A stretch of DNA of 64,000 nucleotides from Mucilaginibacter tundrae (GTDB lineage: Bacteria > Bacteroidota > Bacteroidia > Sphingobacteriales > Sphingobacteriaceae): contig NZ_JACCBZ010000003.1 in the NCBI RefSeq assembly GCF_013408825.1, positions 248,001 through 312,000 on the forward strand, read 5' to 3'. Position 1 is the stretch's first letter. Each line of letters starts with the position of its first letter. Positions 7,940 to 18,091 of this stretch are shown piece after piece. The notes beneath the pieces are model-generated. The model saw nothing but the letters and a program-made list of their open reading frames with translations, did not search any database and had not been told where the DNA came from. Both the position numbers and the translations under genes were made by a program.

Positions 7940-9595
7940 ATGCTTATTATTAAAAGATTGCTTATTGCTACCTGGTTACTTATTAGCTGGTCATTTATAG
8001 CATCTGCACAAACAACACTATATTCATGGCAGCACTTGCCTGCTGTTGCTCACACCTCATTCAAAAAAGACACATTTAACATTGTAAAATATGGGGCTAA
8101 AGGCGATGGTATAACCCTTAATACTATAAACATTAACAAAGCTATTACCATTTGTAGTAACAAAGGCGGCGGTGTGGTACTAATACCACAAGGTTTATGG
8201 CTTACCGGGCCAATTGTAATGAAATCAAATGTGAACTTGCATGTTAGTCGTGCCGCATTATTACAATTTACAGATGATAAAACACAATACCCATTGGTGG
8301 AAGGTAATTACGAAGGCCATGCCGCTGTTCGCAACCAATCACCTATTTCAGGTACTGATTTAACGAACATTGCCGTAACCGGCGAGGGTATTATTGATGG
8401 ACACGGTGAAGTATGGAGAGCTATAGGTAAAGATAGGCTAACTGAAAATGAATGGAACGCATTGGTAGCCACCGGCGGCATACTAAGCCAAAATGGCAAA
8501 GCATGGTATCCATCGCAAAGTTACTTAAACGGGTTAAGTACGCCAGATGCAGGTATAATAAAACCGGGTAAAAAGCTAGATGATTATCAATCGATGAAAG
8601 ATTTTTTCAGGCCTAATATGCTGGTATTAACCAACTGTAAAAAGGTTTTATTGCAGGATGTAACTTTCCAAAACTCCCCGGCATGGTGCCTGCATACGTT
8701 AATTTGCGAAGACCTCACCCTTAAAGGTGTTCATGTACGCAACCCATGGAATGCGCAGAATGGTGACGGTATTGATGTAGAATCCTGTAAAAATGTATTA
8801 ATTGAGGGCAGCACTTTTGAAACAGGCGATGACGGGATCTGTATTAAATCCGGCAGAGATGAAGAGGGACGAAAAAGAGGGAAACCTACTGAAAATGTAA
8901 TAGTGCGGAACAATGTGGTTTACCGCGCGCATGGCGGCTTTGTCATAGGCAGTGAAATGTCGGGCGGGGCACGCAATATTTTTGTGTCCGATTGTACATT
9001 TATTGGTACCGATGTTGGCCTTAGGTTTAAAACTAATCGTGGCCGTGGCGGTATTGTAGAGAATATCTACATTAAAAATATCAGCATGCGCAATATTGTT
9101 ACCGATGCTATACTGTTTGATATGTACTATATGGGCAAATCGCCGGGCGAGGCTGAATCAGGTGGCACAGAAACCGTTCCTCCTGTTACAGAAGCTACTC
9201 CGCAATTCAGAAATTTTTATGTAGACAATGTGGTATGCATAGGCGCTGAAAAAGGGCTACAGGTAAGAGGACTGCCTGAAATGAATATTAAAAATATTTA
9301 TCTGAGTAACTTGATCTTAAAAACTAATAAAGGCGCTGATATTATTGAAGGCAGTAATATCAACCTAAAAAATGTTTATTTCGATTGTAAGGACACTTCT
9401 CCTCTGGTTAATATAGCGAACAGCAATAACATCAATTTTGATCATGTTACTTACTCAAATGCACAACTGTTATTTTCGGTAAGCGGTAAAAAAACAGCTC
9501 AGATAAAAGTATCAAATACAGATACAAGCAAAGCAGTTGAGGCAACCTCGTTCAAATCAGGAGCGGATAAAAACTCACTCGTAAAAGCTAATTAG
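7940..9595 (+). CDS. GH28 polygalacturonase, secreted
   Basis: Right-handed beta-helix hydrolase for alpha-1,4-galacturonic linkages in pectin. A signal peptide (to ASAQ, residue 24) sends it to the periplasm or beyond. The N-terminal strand VKYGAKGDGITLNT is followed by the four GH28 signatures: NGDGID (Asn274, Asp276), GDDGICIKSG (Asp297/Asp298), HGG in RAHGGFVIGSEMSGG (His331), and RFK (Arg362, Lys364). It is 551 residues, longer than simple endo-enzymes, as is common in exo-acting or oligogalacturonide-active members, but the mode is not readable. It heads an operon with CE8, uxaB, uxaA and GH105, so demethylation, release and catabolism of galacturonate are co-expressed. Confidence 0.93.
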   Translation: MLIIKRLLIATWLLISWSFIASAQTTLYSWQHLPAVAHTSFKKDTFNIVKYGAKGDGITLNTININKAITICSNKGGGVVLIPQGLWLTGPIVMKSNVNLHVSRAALLQFTDDKTQYPLVEGNYEGHAAVRNQSPISGTDLTNIAVTGEGIIDGHGEVWRAIGKDRLTENEWNALVATGGILSQNGKAWYPSQSYLNGLSTPDAGIIKPGKKLDDYQSMKDFFRPNMLVLTNCKKVLLQDVTFQNSPAWCLHTLICEDLTLKGVHVRNPWNAQNGDGIDVESCKNVLIEGSTFETGDDGICIKSGRDEEGRKRGKPTENVIVRNNVVYRAHGGFVIGSEMSGGARNIFVSDCTFIGTDVGLRFKTNRGRGGIVENIYIKNISMRNIVTDAILFDMYYMGKSPGEAESGGTETVPPVTEATPQFRNFYVDNVVCIGAEKGLQVRGLPEMNIKNIYLSNLILKTNKGADIIEGSNINLKNVYFDCKDTSPLVNIANSNNINFDHVTYSNAQLLFSVSGKKTAQIKVSNTDTSKAVEATSFKSGADKNSLVKAN

Positions 9596-9602
9596 TACCA
9601 GG

Positions 9603-10619
9603 ATGAAAAAGTTCGCACCGCTTATTATTTTCTTTTTCGCTTCGATGGGCTTGTTTGCGCAAACCACCACCTACCCTACGCACTTTACTGTAGCACAGGA
9701 CGGCAGTGGCAATTTTAAAACTATACAGGAAGCGGTAAATGCAGTACGGGATCTCTCGCAACAACAGGTCACTATCCTTATTAAAAATGGAATATACCAC
9801 GAGAAATTAGTGATCCCCTCATGGAAAACCAAAATCTCTTTGGTCGGCGAGGATAAAGAGCACACCATAATTACTAATAGCGATTATTCAGGTAAAGCAA
9901 ATCCAGGCGGTAACGATGCTTTTGGAAAGGATAAATTTACCACATACACTTCATATACGGTTTTAGTACAGGGCAATGATTTTGTTGCCAAAAATTTAAC
10001 TATCGAAAATACGGCCGGAAAGGTTGGCCAGGCCGTTGCCCTGCATGTGGAAGGCGATAGGTGCATTGTTAAAAACTGCAACTTGTTAGGTAACCAAGAT
10101 ACTTTGTATGCAGCTACAGAAAATAGCAGGCAATACTATACCGACTGCTTTATACAAGGCACCACAGATTTTATTTTTGGCGAAGCAACAGCAGTTTTTA
10201 GTCATTGTGTTATTAAAAATTTAACCAACTCCTATATTACGGCTCCATCTACTACACCACGTCAGCAATTTGGGTACGTGTTTTTTGATTGTAAGCTGAT
10301 AGCAGATTCATCAGCCAGAAAAGTATATCTCGGGCGCCCGTGGAGGCCTTATGCGCGGTCGGTTTATATACATACAGAAATGGGTGCGCAAATAACACCC
10401 GTAGGCTGGGATAACTGGAAAAATCCGGATAATGAAAAGACAGCGTTCTTTGCCGAGTATGAAAGTACCGGCCCCGGTGCGAACACCAAAGATCGCGCGG
10501 CATGGTCGCATCAATTAACATCAAAAGAACTCAAAACATATACTATAGCAAACATTCTTTCGGGTAAAGACGGCTGGAATGTCGAAGATGTTTTACAGCA
10601 TTTAAATGATTCTAAATAA
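9603..10619 (+). CDS. Pectin methylesterase, CE8, secreted
   Basis: Removes methyl groups from galacturonate of pectin, exposing it to GH28 and PL1. The signal peptide ends at FAQ (residue 20). Beta-helix fold with family residues in place: Gln143 (GQAVAL), Gln165 and Asp166 in GNQDTLYA, Asp189 in TDFIFG, and Arg245/Trp247 in YLGRPWRPYA. The two Asp residues are the catalytic acid/base and nucleophile of the family. Length 338 is typical. The gene starts 7 bp after the GH28 stop, and its end nearly touches uxaB. Confidence 0.95.
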   Translation: MKKFAPLIIFFFASMGLFAQTTTYPTHFTVAQDGSGNFKTIQEAVNAVRDLSQQQVTILIKNGIYHEKLVIPSWKTKISLVGEDKEHTIITNSDYSGKANPGGNDAFGKDKFTTYTSYTVLVQGNDFVAKNLTIENTAGKVGQAVALHVEGDRCIVKNCNLLGNQDTLYAATENSRQYYTDCFIQGTTDFIFGEATAVFSHCVIKNLTNSYITAPSTTPRQQFGYVFFDCKLIADSSARKVYLGRPWRPYARSVYIHTEMGAQITPVGWDNWKNPDNEKTAFFAEYESTGPGANTKDRAAWSHQLTSKELKTYTIANILSGKDGWNVEDVLQHLNDSK

Positions 10620-10620
10620 T

Positions 10621-12114
10621 ATGATCTTATCAAAAAACAATTTAAAAAACATTCACGTTTCCGGATTACAAATACCCGGCGAACAAATTTTTGACCTGCC
10701 TGAAAAGGTGCTTCAATTTGGAACTGGCGTTTTATTGAGAGGATTGCCTGACTACTTTATTGATAAGGCCAATAAACAAGGTATTTTTAACGGCCGTGTG
10801 GTAGTGATCAAATCAACCTATACAGGATCATCTTCGGATTTTGATAAGCAGGACGGATTATATACTATTTATTCCAAAGGAATAGAAAATGGAGTTGAGG
10901 TTGAAGAATCAACCATTTGCTCATCCATCAGCCGCGTATTGTCTGCAGCTAATGAATGGGAGGCAATACTTGATGTAGCTAAGAGCCCCGACCTTCAGGT
11001 AATTATATCTAACACCACCGAGGTTGGGATACAATTAGTTAAAGAGGAAATCACTGATAACACACCTGCCTCCTATCCGGGAAAGCTGCTTGCTATTTTA
11101 CATGAGCGATATACTACCTTCAATGGCAGCGCCGAAAGTGGGCTGATTATTATTCCTACGGAGCTGATTGTTGACAACGGCAAAAAGTTAGAGGCAATTG
11201 TAATTGAACTGGCTCATTTAAACAATTTTGAATTTGAGTTTATAGATTGGCTTGAAAATCACAATACCTTTTGCAATTCATTAGTTGATAGGATTGTCCC
11301 GGGCAAACCGGCAAAAGAATTAGCTACTGATCTGGAAAATAAACGTGGCTATACCGATGATTTAAATATCATGTCTGAAACCTATAGTCTTTGGGCTATT
11401 GAAGGTGACGAAAAAGTAGCCGCAGTATTATCGTTCGCAAAGGTTGATAAAGGCGTAGTGATCACACCGGATATTCAATTATTCAGAGAATTGAAATTAC
11501 GCCTGTTGAACGGTTCACATACATTGAGTTGTGCAGTAGCGTTTCTTTCAGGTTTTGATACCGTTAAGGAAGCTATGGATGATGATAAATTTTTACAATT
11601 TATTAATGGGTTGGCTTACGATGAAATAATTCAGTCCATTCCTTATGAGATAGCCCCTCAAATAGCTAAAGATTTCGCAGGAAAAGTATTGGACAGATTC
11701 CGTAATCCGCATATCAGGCACGAATGGTTGAGTATTTCCGTTCAATATTCAGCTAAATTAAAAATGCGAGTGGTACCTTTACTGTTAAACTATTATAAAT
11801 TAAATAATTCGGTGCCAGCAAATATGGCGTTGGGTTTTGCAGCCTTTATCCGTTTTATGAAAGTGAAGCGCAAAACTGACGGAACTTATGTTGGGTCAAT
11901 TAACGGCAGGGAATATAGCGTTACTGATACCCAGGCTTCTTATTTTTCAAAGGTATGGAAAGCACAGGACACCGATTTAATAGTCAATAACATTTTAAGT
12001 AACCAGCAGCTTTGGGATACCGATCTTACTGCTCTACCGGGTTTTAAACAAGCTGTTATAAACAATCTTAATACATTACTAACCTACGGCATTACAGAAC
12101 TGACCGCAGTATAA
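10621..12114 (+). CDS. uxaB: Tagaturonate reductase (altronate oxidoreductase)
   Basis: Cytoplasmic NADH-dependent reductase of the mannitol-dehydrogenase family that converts tagaturonate to altronate. A Rossmann motif QFGTG is near residues 32-36. The catalytic block KLRLLNGSHT carries Lys292, Asn297 and His300 (numbering from ATG 10621). An alternative ATG at 10606 would overlap the CE8 end by 14 bp; 10621 avoids the overlap. UxaB rather than mannonate-forming UxuB is chosen because uxaA follows and no uxuA is present. It links UxaC (own unit) to UxaA. Confidence 0.9.
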   Translation: MILSKNNLKNIHVSGLQIPGEQIFDLPEKVLQFGTGVLLRGLPDYFIDKANKQGIFNGRVVVIKSTYTGSSSDFDKQDGLYTIYSKGIENGVEVEESTICSSISRVLSAANEWEAILDVAKSPDLQVIISNTTEVGIQLVKEEITDNTPASYPGKLLAILHERYTTFNGSAESGLIIIPTELIVDNGKKLEAIVIELAHLNNFEFEFIDWLENHNTFCNSLVDRIVPGKPAKELATDLENKRGYTDDLNIMSETYSLWAIEGDEKVAAVLSFAKVDKGVVITPDIQLFRELKLRLLNGSHTLSCAVAFLSGFDTVKEAMDDDKFLQFINGLAYDEIIQSIPYEIAPQIAKDFAGKVLDRFRNPHIRHEWLSISVQYSAKLKMRVVPLLLNYYKLNNSVPANMALGFAAFIRFMKVKRKTDGTYVGSINGREYSVTDTQASYFSKVWKAQDTDLIVNNILSNQQLWDTDLTALPGFKQAVINNLNTLLTYGITELTAV

Positions 12115-12123
12115 GTTATCATC

Positions 12124-13776
12124 ATGAAACAAAGAATAACAAAGGTTCATCCTAAAGATAATGTAATGGTAGCGCTCACCGATTTGCAAGCCGGTGAAGA
12201 ACTAACCTATAAGGGCGAAACCTATAAACCTATTGAGTTTATCCCGGGCAAGCATAAATTTGCCATTAATGATCTGCCTACCGGAACTCAAATAATTATG
12301 TATGGGGTATTGGTTGGTGTTACACAAAATGACATCCCCGCTGGTGGATTATTAACAACAGCCAACATTAAACACGCGGCAAGCGGTTTTATAACCGGGA
12401 ATAACCATGCTCATTGGGATAAACCCGATGCAACCAAATGGGAATTAGCCACATTTAATGGATATCACCGCGAAAATGGTGATGTGGGTACCGCCAATTA
12501 TTGGTTGGTAATACCTATGGTATTTTGCGAGAACCGTAATATAGAGGTTTTGCAGGAGGCTTTGGTAAAACCATTAGGCTATGGCCGCAAAAAAACTTAT
12601 GAGATAAAAGCCCAGCAACTTATAGACAAAATTGCTTCGGGTAGCGGTGTGGATGAGGTTTTATTTACTGAAATCGGCAGCGAAGACGCCAATGCACATC
12701 AGCATAAATTATTTCCTAATGTAGATGGTATTAAGTTTTTAACTCATACAGGAGGCTGCGGCGGTACCAGGCAGGATTCTACAACTTTATGTGGCTTGTT
12801 GGCCGGGTATATCACTCACTCAAATGTAGCGGGAGCGACCATATTGAGTTTAGGCTGTCAAAATGCAGAAGTTAAAACACTACAGGATGAAATTGCCAAG
12901 CGCGATCCTAACTTTAAAAAACCGCTTTACATCCTCGACCAGCAAAAAGTTGGATTGGAAACAGATTTGATTGAATTAGCCATACGCCAAACTTTAGCAG
13001 GGCTGATACAAGCTAACGAAAACACCCGCAAACCAGCATCTTTAAATAAACTGGTTATCGGTTTGGAATGTGGTGGTTCAGACGGATTCTCTGGCATTTC
13101 AGCTAATCCTGCGATAGGTTATACTTCAGATTTACTAGTATCGCTTGGCGGTTCGGTTATATTGGCGGAGTTCCCTGAGTTGTGTGGCGTTGAGCAAAAT
13201 TTGATTGACCGTTGTGTTGATAAGGATAAGGCAGAACGTTTTTCATCATTAGTGCGTAGTTATAGTCAGCGGGCAGATGAGGCTGGATCAGGCTTTTACA
13301 TGAATCCTTCACCGGGCAATATAAAAGATGGATTAATCACCGATGCAATTAAATCAGCAGGCGCGGCAAAAAAAGGCGGCACTTCACCAGTTACAGATGT
13401 ATTGGATTATCCTGAAAAAGTAACCAAACCGGGCCTTAACTTGTTGTGTACGCCGGGTAATGATGTCGAATCAACAACTGCCGAAGTTGGTTCCGGGGCA
13501 AATGTGGTTTTATTTACTACAGGTTTAGGCACCCCTACCGGCAATCCTATTACACCCGTTATAAAAATTGCGACAAACACCAGTCTTTATAAACGCATGA
13601 ATGATATTATTGATATTAATACAGGAACCATTGTTGAAGGTGATGAAACCATTGAACAAGCAGGCGAACGTATTTTAGATTATATTATTAAAGTAGCCAG
13701 CGGCGACATAGAAGTTAGCGCGGTGAGACACGGTCAAAACGACTTTATCCCCTGGAAAAGAGGCGTTTCGTTATAA
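12124..13776 (+). CDS. uxaA: Altronate dehydratase
   Basis: Cytoplasmic dehydratase turning D-altronate into KDG, which joins the KdgK-Eda route. It is 550 residues with the normal two-part build: an N-terminal SAF domain (about residues 10-95) and the large UxaA domain. Conserved blocks are THTGGCGGTRQDS, ILSLGCQNAE and GLECGGSDGFSG, whose Cys and His residues probably bind the iron centre. It follows uxaB by 9 bp. No frame defects. Confidence 0.95.
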   Translation: MKQRITKVHPKDNVMVALTDLQAGEELTYKGETYKPIEFIPGKHKFAINDLPTGTQIIMYGVLVGVTQNDIPAGGLLTTANIKHAASGFITGNNHAHWDKPDATKWELATFNGYHRENGDVGTANYWLVIPMVFCENRNIEVLQEALVKPLGYGRKKTYEIKAQQLIDKIASGSGVDEVLFTEIGSEDANAHQHKLFPNVDGIKFLTHTGGCGGTRQDSTTLCGLLAGYITHSNVAGATILSLGCQNAEVKTLQDEIAKRDPNFKKPLYILDQQKVGLETDLIELAIRQTLAGLIQANENTRKPASLNKLVIGLECGGSDGFSGISANPAIGYTSDLLVSLGGSVILAEFPELCGVEQNLIDRCVDKDKAERFSSLVRSYSQRADEAGSGFYMNPSPGNIKDGLITDAIKSAGAAKKGGTSPVTDVLDYPEKVTKPGLNLLCTPGNDVESTTAEVGSGANVVLFTTGLGTPTGNPITPVIKIATNTSLYKRMNDIIDINTGTIVEGDETIEQAGERILDYIIKVASGDIEVSAVRHGQNDFIPWKRGVSL

Positions 13777-13811
13777 TTAGATAGACTTATTAGATATCGC
13801 CAATCATTACC

Positions 13812-15716
13812 ATGAAAAAAATACTCTTTATAATAATTACTTTTTTTGCCGGAGTTAGTTTTGTTAATGCGCAGGATCAGCCATGGTCGCAGCGCATGGC
13901 GGGCACAGCAATGAAACTATGGGCTGACACAAGCAAAGCACACTGGACCTACGAACAGGGCGTCGTGCTTAAAGGCATGGAGGAAGTTTGGTTACAAACA
14001 GGCGATAAAAAATATTTTAAGTATATCCAAAATTACATGGATGCCTTAGTTGCAGACGATGGAACAATTAAAGGCTATAAAAAAGATGATTACACATTGG
14101 ATAATGTTTTATGCGGACGGTCTGTTTTGCTATTGTATAACGTACTTCAAAAGGAAAAATATCGTAAAGCACTATTGCAAATCCGCGATCAGTTAAGCAA
14201 CCAACCTCGTACTACCGATGGTGGTTTTTGGCATAAGAAGAGGTACACCAGCCAAATGTGGTTGGATGGCTTATATATGGCCGAACCATTTTATGCTGAA
14301 TATGCCAGCACCTTTAAAGAGGACACTGATTTTAATGATATTGCCAGACAATTAATTTTGATAGATAAACATGCCCGCGATGCAAAAAGCGGCCTGTATT
14401 ATCACGGATGGGATGAAAGCAAGTCAGAAAAATGGGCAAATCCACAAACAGGCTTATCCCAAAATATTTGGGGCCGTGCTGATGGATGGTACGCAATGGC
14501 TTTAGTTGATGTACTTGATAAATTTCCGGCTAACAACCCTCATAGGGTTGAATTACTGGCTATATTAAACCGCTTCGCGGCAGCAATTCAAAAGTATCAG
14601 GATCCTAAATTAGGTTTATGGTATCAAATAATGGATAAACAGCAAACTACCGGCAATTATCCCGAGGCTTCGGCATCATGCATGTTTGTTTATGCTTTGG
14701 CTAAAGGTGCTCGTGAGGGATATTTGCCTGCCAGCTATTTGGCAGTCGCAAAAAAAGGTTACGAAGGTATTTTAGCTAAATTTATAACAACCAATGCCGA
14801 TGGAAAAGTAAATTTGAACGGTACTGTTAGCGTTGGCGGCTTAGGTGGTAAACCTTACCGCGATGGTAGCTATCAGTATTACCTGAGTGAGAAAGTTGTT
14901 CAGAACGATCCAAAAGGCATAGGCGCCTTTATACAAGCTAGTGTTGAGATGGAACGGTTAGCGCACATCAACGAGGGGGCAGGAAAAACAGTAATGCTTG
15001 ATAGTTATTTTAACGACGAACATAGACATAACGGACTTGGCAAAATGGTGTCTTACCATTACAAATGGGATGAGATGGACAATGACGGCTTCTCCATGTT
15101 TGGGCATATTTTTGACAATTATGGGGTAAGAAAAGAAACGCTTTTCACCGCTCCTACTGCTCAAAACCTAAGTAAATCGAATATTTATATTATTGTCGAT
15201 CCTGATATCCCGAAGGAAAACCCAAATACGAAATATATAAAAGACGATCACATTAAAGCGATCAGCGAATGGGTACATGCAGGTGGCGTATTATTAATTT
15301 TAAATAACGATACAGGCAATGCAGAGTTTAAACACTTAAATAACCTAATTGCAAAATTCGGGATTCAGTACAATGAAGACAGCCGCAATCATGTACAGGG
15401 TTACCAGTTTGAACAAGGCGCCATATATATACCCGCAGGCAATGAAATATTTAAAACAGCGAGGAAAGTTTACATCAAAGATATTAGTACGCTTACGGTA
15501 ACGCCACCCGCTTATTCAGCTTTAACAGATAAGAACGATGTAATTGTAGCAGTAGCCAAATATGGCAAGGGTGCAGTATTTGCCGTAGGCGACCCATGGT
15601 TTTATAATGAGTATACCGATGGCCGTAAATTGCCTTATGATTTCCAGAATTTTGAAGCGGCTAATGATTTGGTTAAATGGGCTATCGATCAAACAAAAAA
15701 CAATAGAAGTAAATAA
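13812..15716 (+). CDS. GH105 unsaturated galacturonyl hydrolase with C-terminal DUF4350-like domain
   Basis: The signal peptide ends at VNAQ (residue 21). Residues about 25-380 form the six-hairpin GH105 domain, which removes the 4,5-unsaturated galacturonate left by pectic lyases. The conserved Asp152 in MWLDGLYMAEPFY is the family's likely catalytic acid. His198/Trp200 (YYHGWDESKS) and WGRADGWYAMA are the other signature blocks. Residues about 395-630 resemble the DUF4350 (glutamine-amidotransferase-like) module often attached to such enzymes (IYIIVDPDIPKENP, WVHAGGVLLILNND). Its product feeds KduI. The gene lies 35 bp after uxaA. Confidence 0.9.
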   Translation: MKKILFIIITFFAGVSFVNAQDQPWSQRMAGTAMKLWADTSKAHWTYEQGVVLKGMEEVWLQTGDKKYFKYIQNYMDALVADDGTIKGYKKDDYTLDNVLCGRSVLLLYNVLQKEKYRKALLQIRDQLSNQPRTTDGGFWHKKRYTSQMWLDGLYMAEPFYAEYASTFKEDTDFNDIARQLILIDKHARDAKSGLYYHGWDESKSEKWANPQTGLSQNIWGRADGWYAMALVDVLDKFPANNPHRVELLAILNRFAAAIQKYQDPKLGLWYQIMDKQQTTGNYPEASASCMFVYALAKGAREGYLPASYLAVAKKGYEGILAKFITTNADGKVNLNGTVSVGGLGGKPYRDGSYQYYLSEKVVQNDPKGIGAFIQASVEMERLAHINEGAGKTVMLDSYFNDEHRHNGLGKMVSYHYKWDEMDNDGFSMFGHIFDNYGVRKETLFTAPTAQNLSKSNIYIIVDPDIPKENPNTKYIKDDHIKAISEWVHAGGVLLILNNDTGNAEFKHLNNLIAKFGIQYNEDSRNHVQGYQFEQGAIYIPAGNEIFKTARKVYIKDISTLTVTPPAYSALTDKNDVIVAVAKYGKGAVFAVGDPWFYNEYTDGRKLPYDFQNFEAANDLVKWAIDQTKNNRSK

Positions 15717-15772
15717 ATATTGGCTGATTGAGCATTGTATGTGATATTCGTGTAACCCATATAAACCAATAG

Positions 15773-18091
15773 ATGAAATTAAGATGTTTGTTACTATGCT
15801 TATTCGTAACGTTTAGCTATTCATCTGTTAAGGCACAGTTAACAGAACTTAAATCGAACGATTTAACCTGGTATACTGAAAGCAAAAACTCAAGCGAGTC
15901 CATGCCTTGTGGCGGTGGGGACATCGGTTTGAATGTTTGGTGCGAAAACAATGAGATCTATTTCTACATTTCCAAAAGTGCCACGTTTGATGAAAATAAC
16001 GCCTTTTTAAAATTAGGGCGCGTTAAAATCAGGCTGTCTCCTAACCCGTTCTCTGATACTAATTTTAAACAACATCTATCATTACAAGATGGCTCAGTAA
16101 TCATCACCGGTAAAAATGGCAACCTAAGTACCCAGGTAAAGCTATGGGTTGATGTTCACAGGCCTGTAGTTCACATTGAGATCAATAGTAATCAACCTGT
16201 TAAGACTGAAGCTGATTATGAAAACTGGCGCTATCGCGATCGTGAATCGCATGGGCAAGAAAATAATCAAGGTTCGTGGAAATGGGATAATGCAGTACAA
16301 GTTAAAACTATTAAAGACAGCGTCGCTTTTATAAATAACGCTGTTCAATTCTATCATCAAAATAAAGATACCTCCGTTTTTGATGCGACCGTACGTGAGC
16401 AGGGATTAGAATCTGTAAAATCACAACTATTTAATCCGCTGCATAATTTAATTTTTGGCGGGATGCTATCTGGCGAGGGTATGATACCGGCAGGAACGTA
16501 TTCAGGTAAATACATGAATACCGATTTTGAAGGTTGGATTTTAAAAAGCGATAAAGGGAAGAGCAAACAAGAACTGGAAGTCTGTTTAAATACAACTTAT
16601 GCAAGTTCAGCTAAAATATGGCAGGACAGGCTGGATAGTATAACCCGTGATGCCAAAGCAAACCGATCCTCAGCATTAAAAGCAACTCAAAACTGGTGGA
16701 AGCAATTTTGGGAACGCAGCTATATATTTATCGATCCTGACAATATAGATACCAGTAATATCGCTTGGCAGGCGGGACGTAATTACCAACTATTTCGTTA
16801 TATGCTGGGCTGTAATGCGTTTGGTAAATACCCTACCAAATTTAATGGGGGATTATTCACTTTTGATCCGGTATATGTAAATCCCAAATTTAACTTCACA
16901 CCCGATTTCAGAAACTGGGGTGGCGGTTTGATGACGGCTCAAAACCAAAGACTTGTTTACTGGCCTATGCTTAAAAGTGGTGATTTTGACCTGATGAAAC
17001 CGCAGTTTGATTTTTACCTCCGCTCATTACAGAATGCCGAATTACGAAGCAAAGTTTACTGGGGTCATGAGGGGGGATCATTTACCGAACAAAACGAGAG
17101 TTTCGGGCTGCCAAATATCGCGGAATATGGTTTAAAACGCCCCGCTGGGTTTGATAAGGGAGTTGAATACAACGCCTGGCTGGAATACACATGGGACACC
17201 GTATTGGAGTTTTGCCAGATGATGATGGAAACCAATCATTATTCAGATGCTGATATCAAACAATACATTCCGTTTATTGAGAGTTGCCTTACCTTTTTTA
17301 ATGAACATTACCAATATTTGGCTAAACAACGGGGCATAAAAGCATTCGATGGTGATGGTCATCTGGTACTATTTCCGGGATCAGGGGCGGAAACCTATAA
17401 AATGGCTTATAATTCTACATCGACCATAGCCGGACTGCAAGCTGTTCTTAAAACTTTATTACAATTGCCTCCGCAGTATTTAACTGTTGAAGAACGCACA
17501 AAATGGGAAACCATGCTAAAACGCCTCCCTCCCCTTAATTTCCGTGAGTTTGATGGACATAAAACCATTTCACCTGCACAATCATGGGAACGAATTAACA
17601 ATGTAGAAACAATGCAGCTTTACCCTGTTTTTCCATGGGGAATATATGGCATCGGCAAGCCGGATCTGGATGTAGCTATCAATACCTGGAAATATGATAC
17701 ACTTGCTATTAAATTCCGTAGCGGAATGGGCTGGAAGCAGGATAATATCTTCGCCGCAAGGATGGGATTGACAAAAGAAGCGGCAGACCTAACCACATAT
17801 AAATTAAAAAATTCAGGCAGACGTTTTCCTGCATTCTGGGGGCCGGGTTTCGACTGGGCGCCTGACCATAATTGGGGCGGATCAGGGATGATCGGCCTAC
17901 AGGAAATGCTGATGCAGGTAGATGATAAAAAGATCTACCTATTCCCGGCATGGCCTAAGGACTGGGATGTACACTTTAAGCTGCATGCGCCTTATAATAC
18001 TACGGTTGAAGCTATAATTAAAAATGGAAAAGTAACTTCACTAATTGTGTTGCCGAAAGAGCGTGAAAAAGATGTGATCAGCATGCTTTAA
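15773..18091 (+). CDS. Secreted DUF5703-type protein, putative glycoside hydrolase (GH95-like fold)
   Basis: 772 residues with a signal peptide ending near residue 21 (VKAQ). The N-terminus (MPCGGGDIGLNVWCENNEIYF, GRVKIRLSPNPF) looks like the beta-sandwich of DUF5703, which commonly precedes an alpha/alpha-toroid. The C-terminal half (WYWPML region, GPGFDWAPDHNWGGSGMIGLQEML, YLFPAWPKDWDV) reads like the toroid and C-cap of GH95-type fucosidases/galactosidases. No catalytic residues can be assigned with certainty. It is last in the GH28 operon, so a role on a pectic side-chain sugar such as L-galactose or L-fucose is plausible but inferred. Its stop codon directly abuts the stop of the convergent GH127 gene. 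Confidence 0.65.
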   Translation: MKLRCLLLCLFVTFSYSSVKAQLTELKSNDLTWYTESKNSSESMPCGGGDIGLNVWCENNEIYFYISKSATFDENNAFLKLGRVKIRLSPNPFSDTNFKQHLSLQDGSVIITGKNGNLSTQVKLWVDVHRPVVHIEINSNQPVKTEADYENWRYRDRESHGQENNQGSWKWDNAVQVKTIKDSVAFINNAVQFYHQNKDTSVFDATVREQGLESVKSQLFNPLHNLIFGGMLSGEGMIPAGTYSGKYMNTDFEGWILKSDKGKSKQELEVCLNTTYASSAKIWQDRLDSITRDAKANRSSALKATQNWWKQFWERSYIFIDPDNIDTSNIAWQAGRNYQLFRYMLGCNAFGKYPTKFNGGLFTFDPVYVNPKFNFTPDFRNWGGGLMTAQNQRLVYWPMLKSGDFDLMKPQFDFYLRSLQNAELRSKVYWGHEGGSFTEQNESFGLPNIAEYGLKRPAGFDKGVEYNAWLEYTWDTVLEFCQMMMETNHYSDADIKQYIPFIESCLTFFNEHYQYLAKQRGIKAFDGDGHLVLFPGSGAETYKMAYNSTSTIAGLQAVLKTLLQLPPQYLTVEERTKWETMLKRLPPLNFREFDGHKTISPAQSWERINNVETMQLYPVFPWGIYGIGKPDLDVAINTWKYDTLAIKFRSGMGWKQDNIFAARMGLTKEAADLTTYKLKNSGRRFPAFWGPGFDWAPDHNWGGSGMIGLQEMLMQVDDKKIYLFPAWPKDWDVHFKLHAPYNTTVEAIIKNGKVTSLIVLPKEREKDVISML

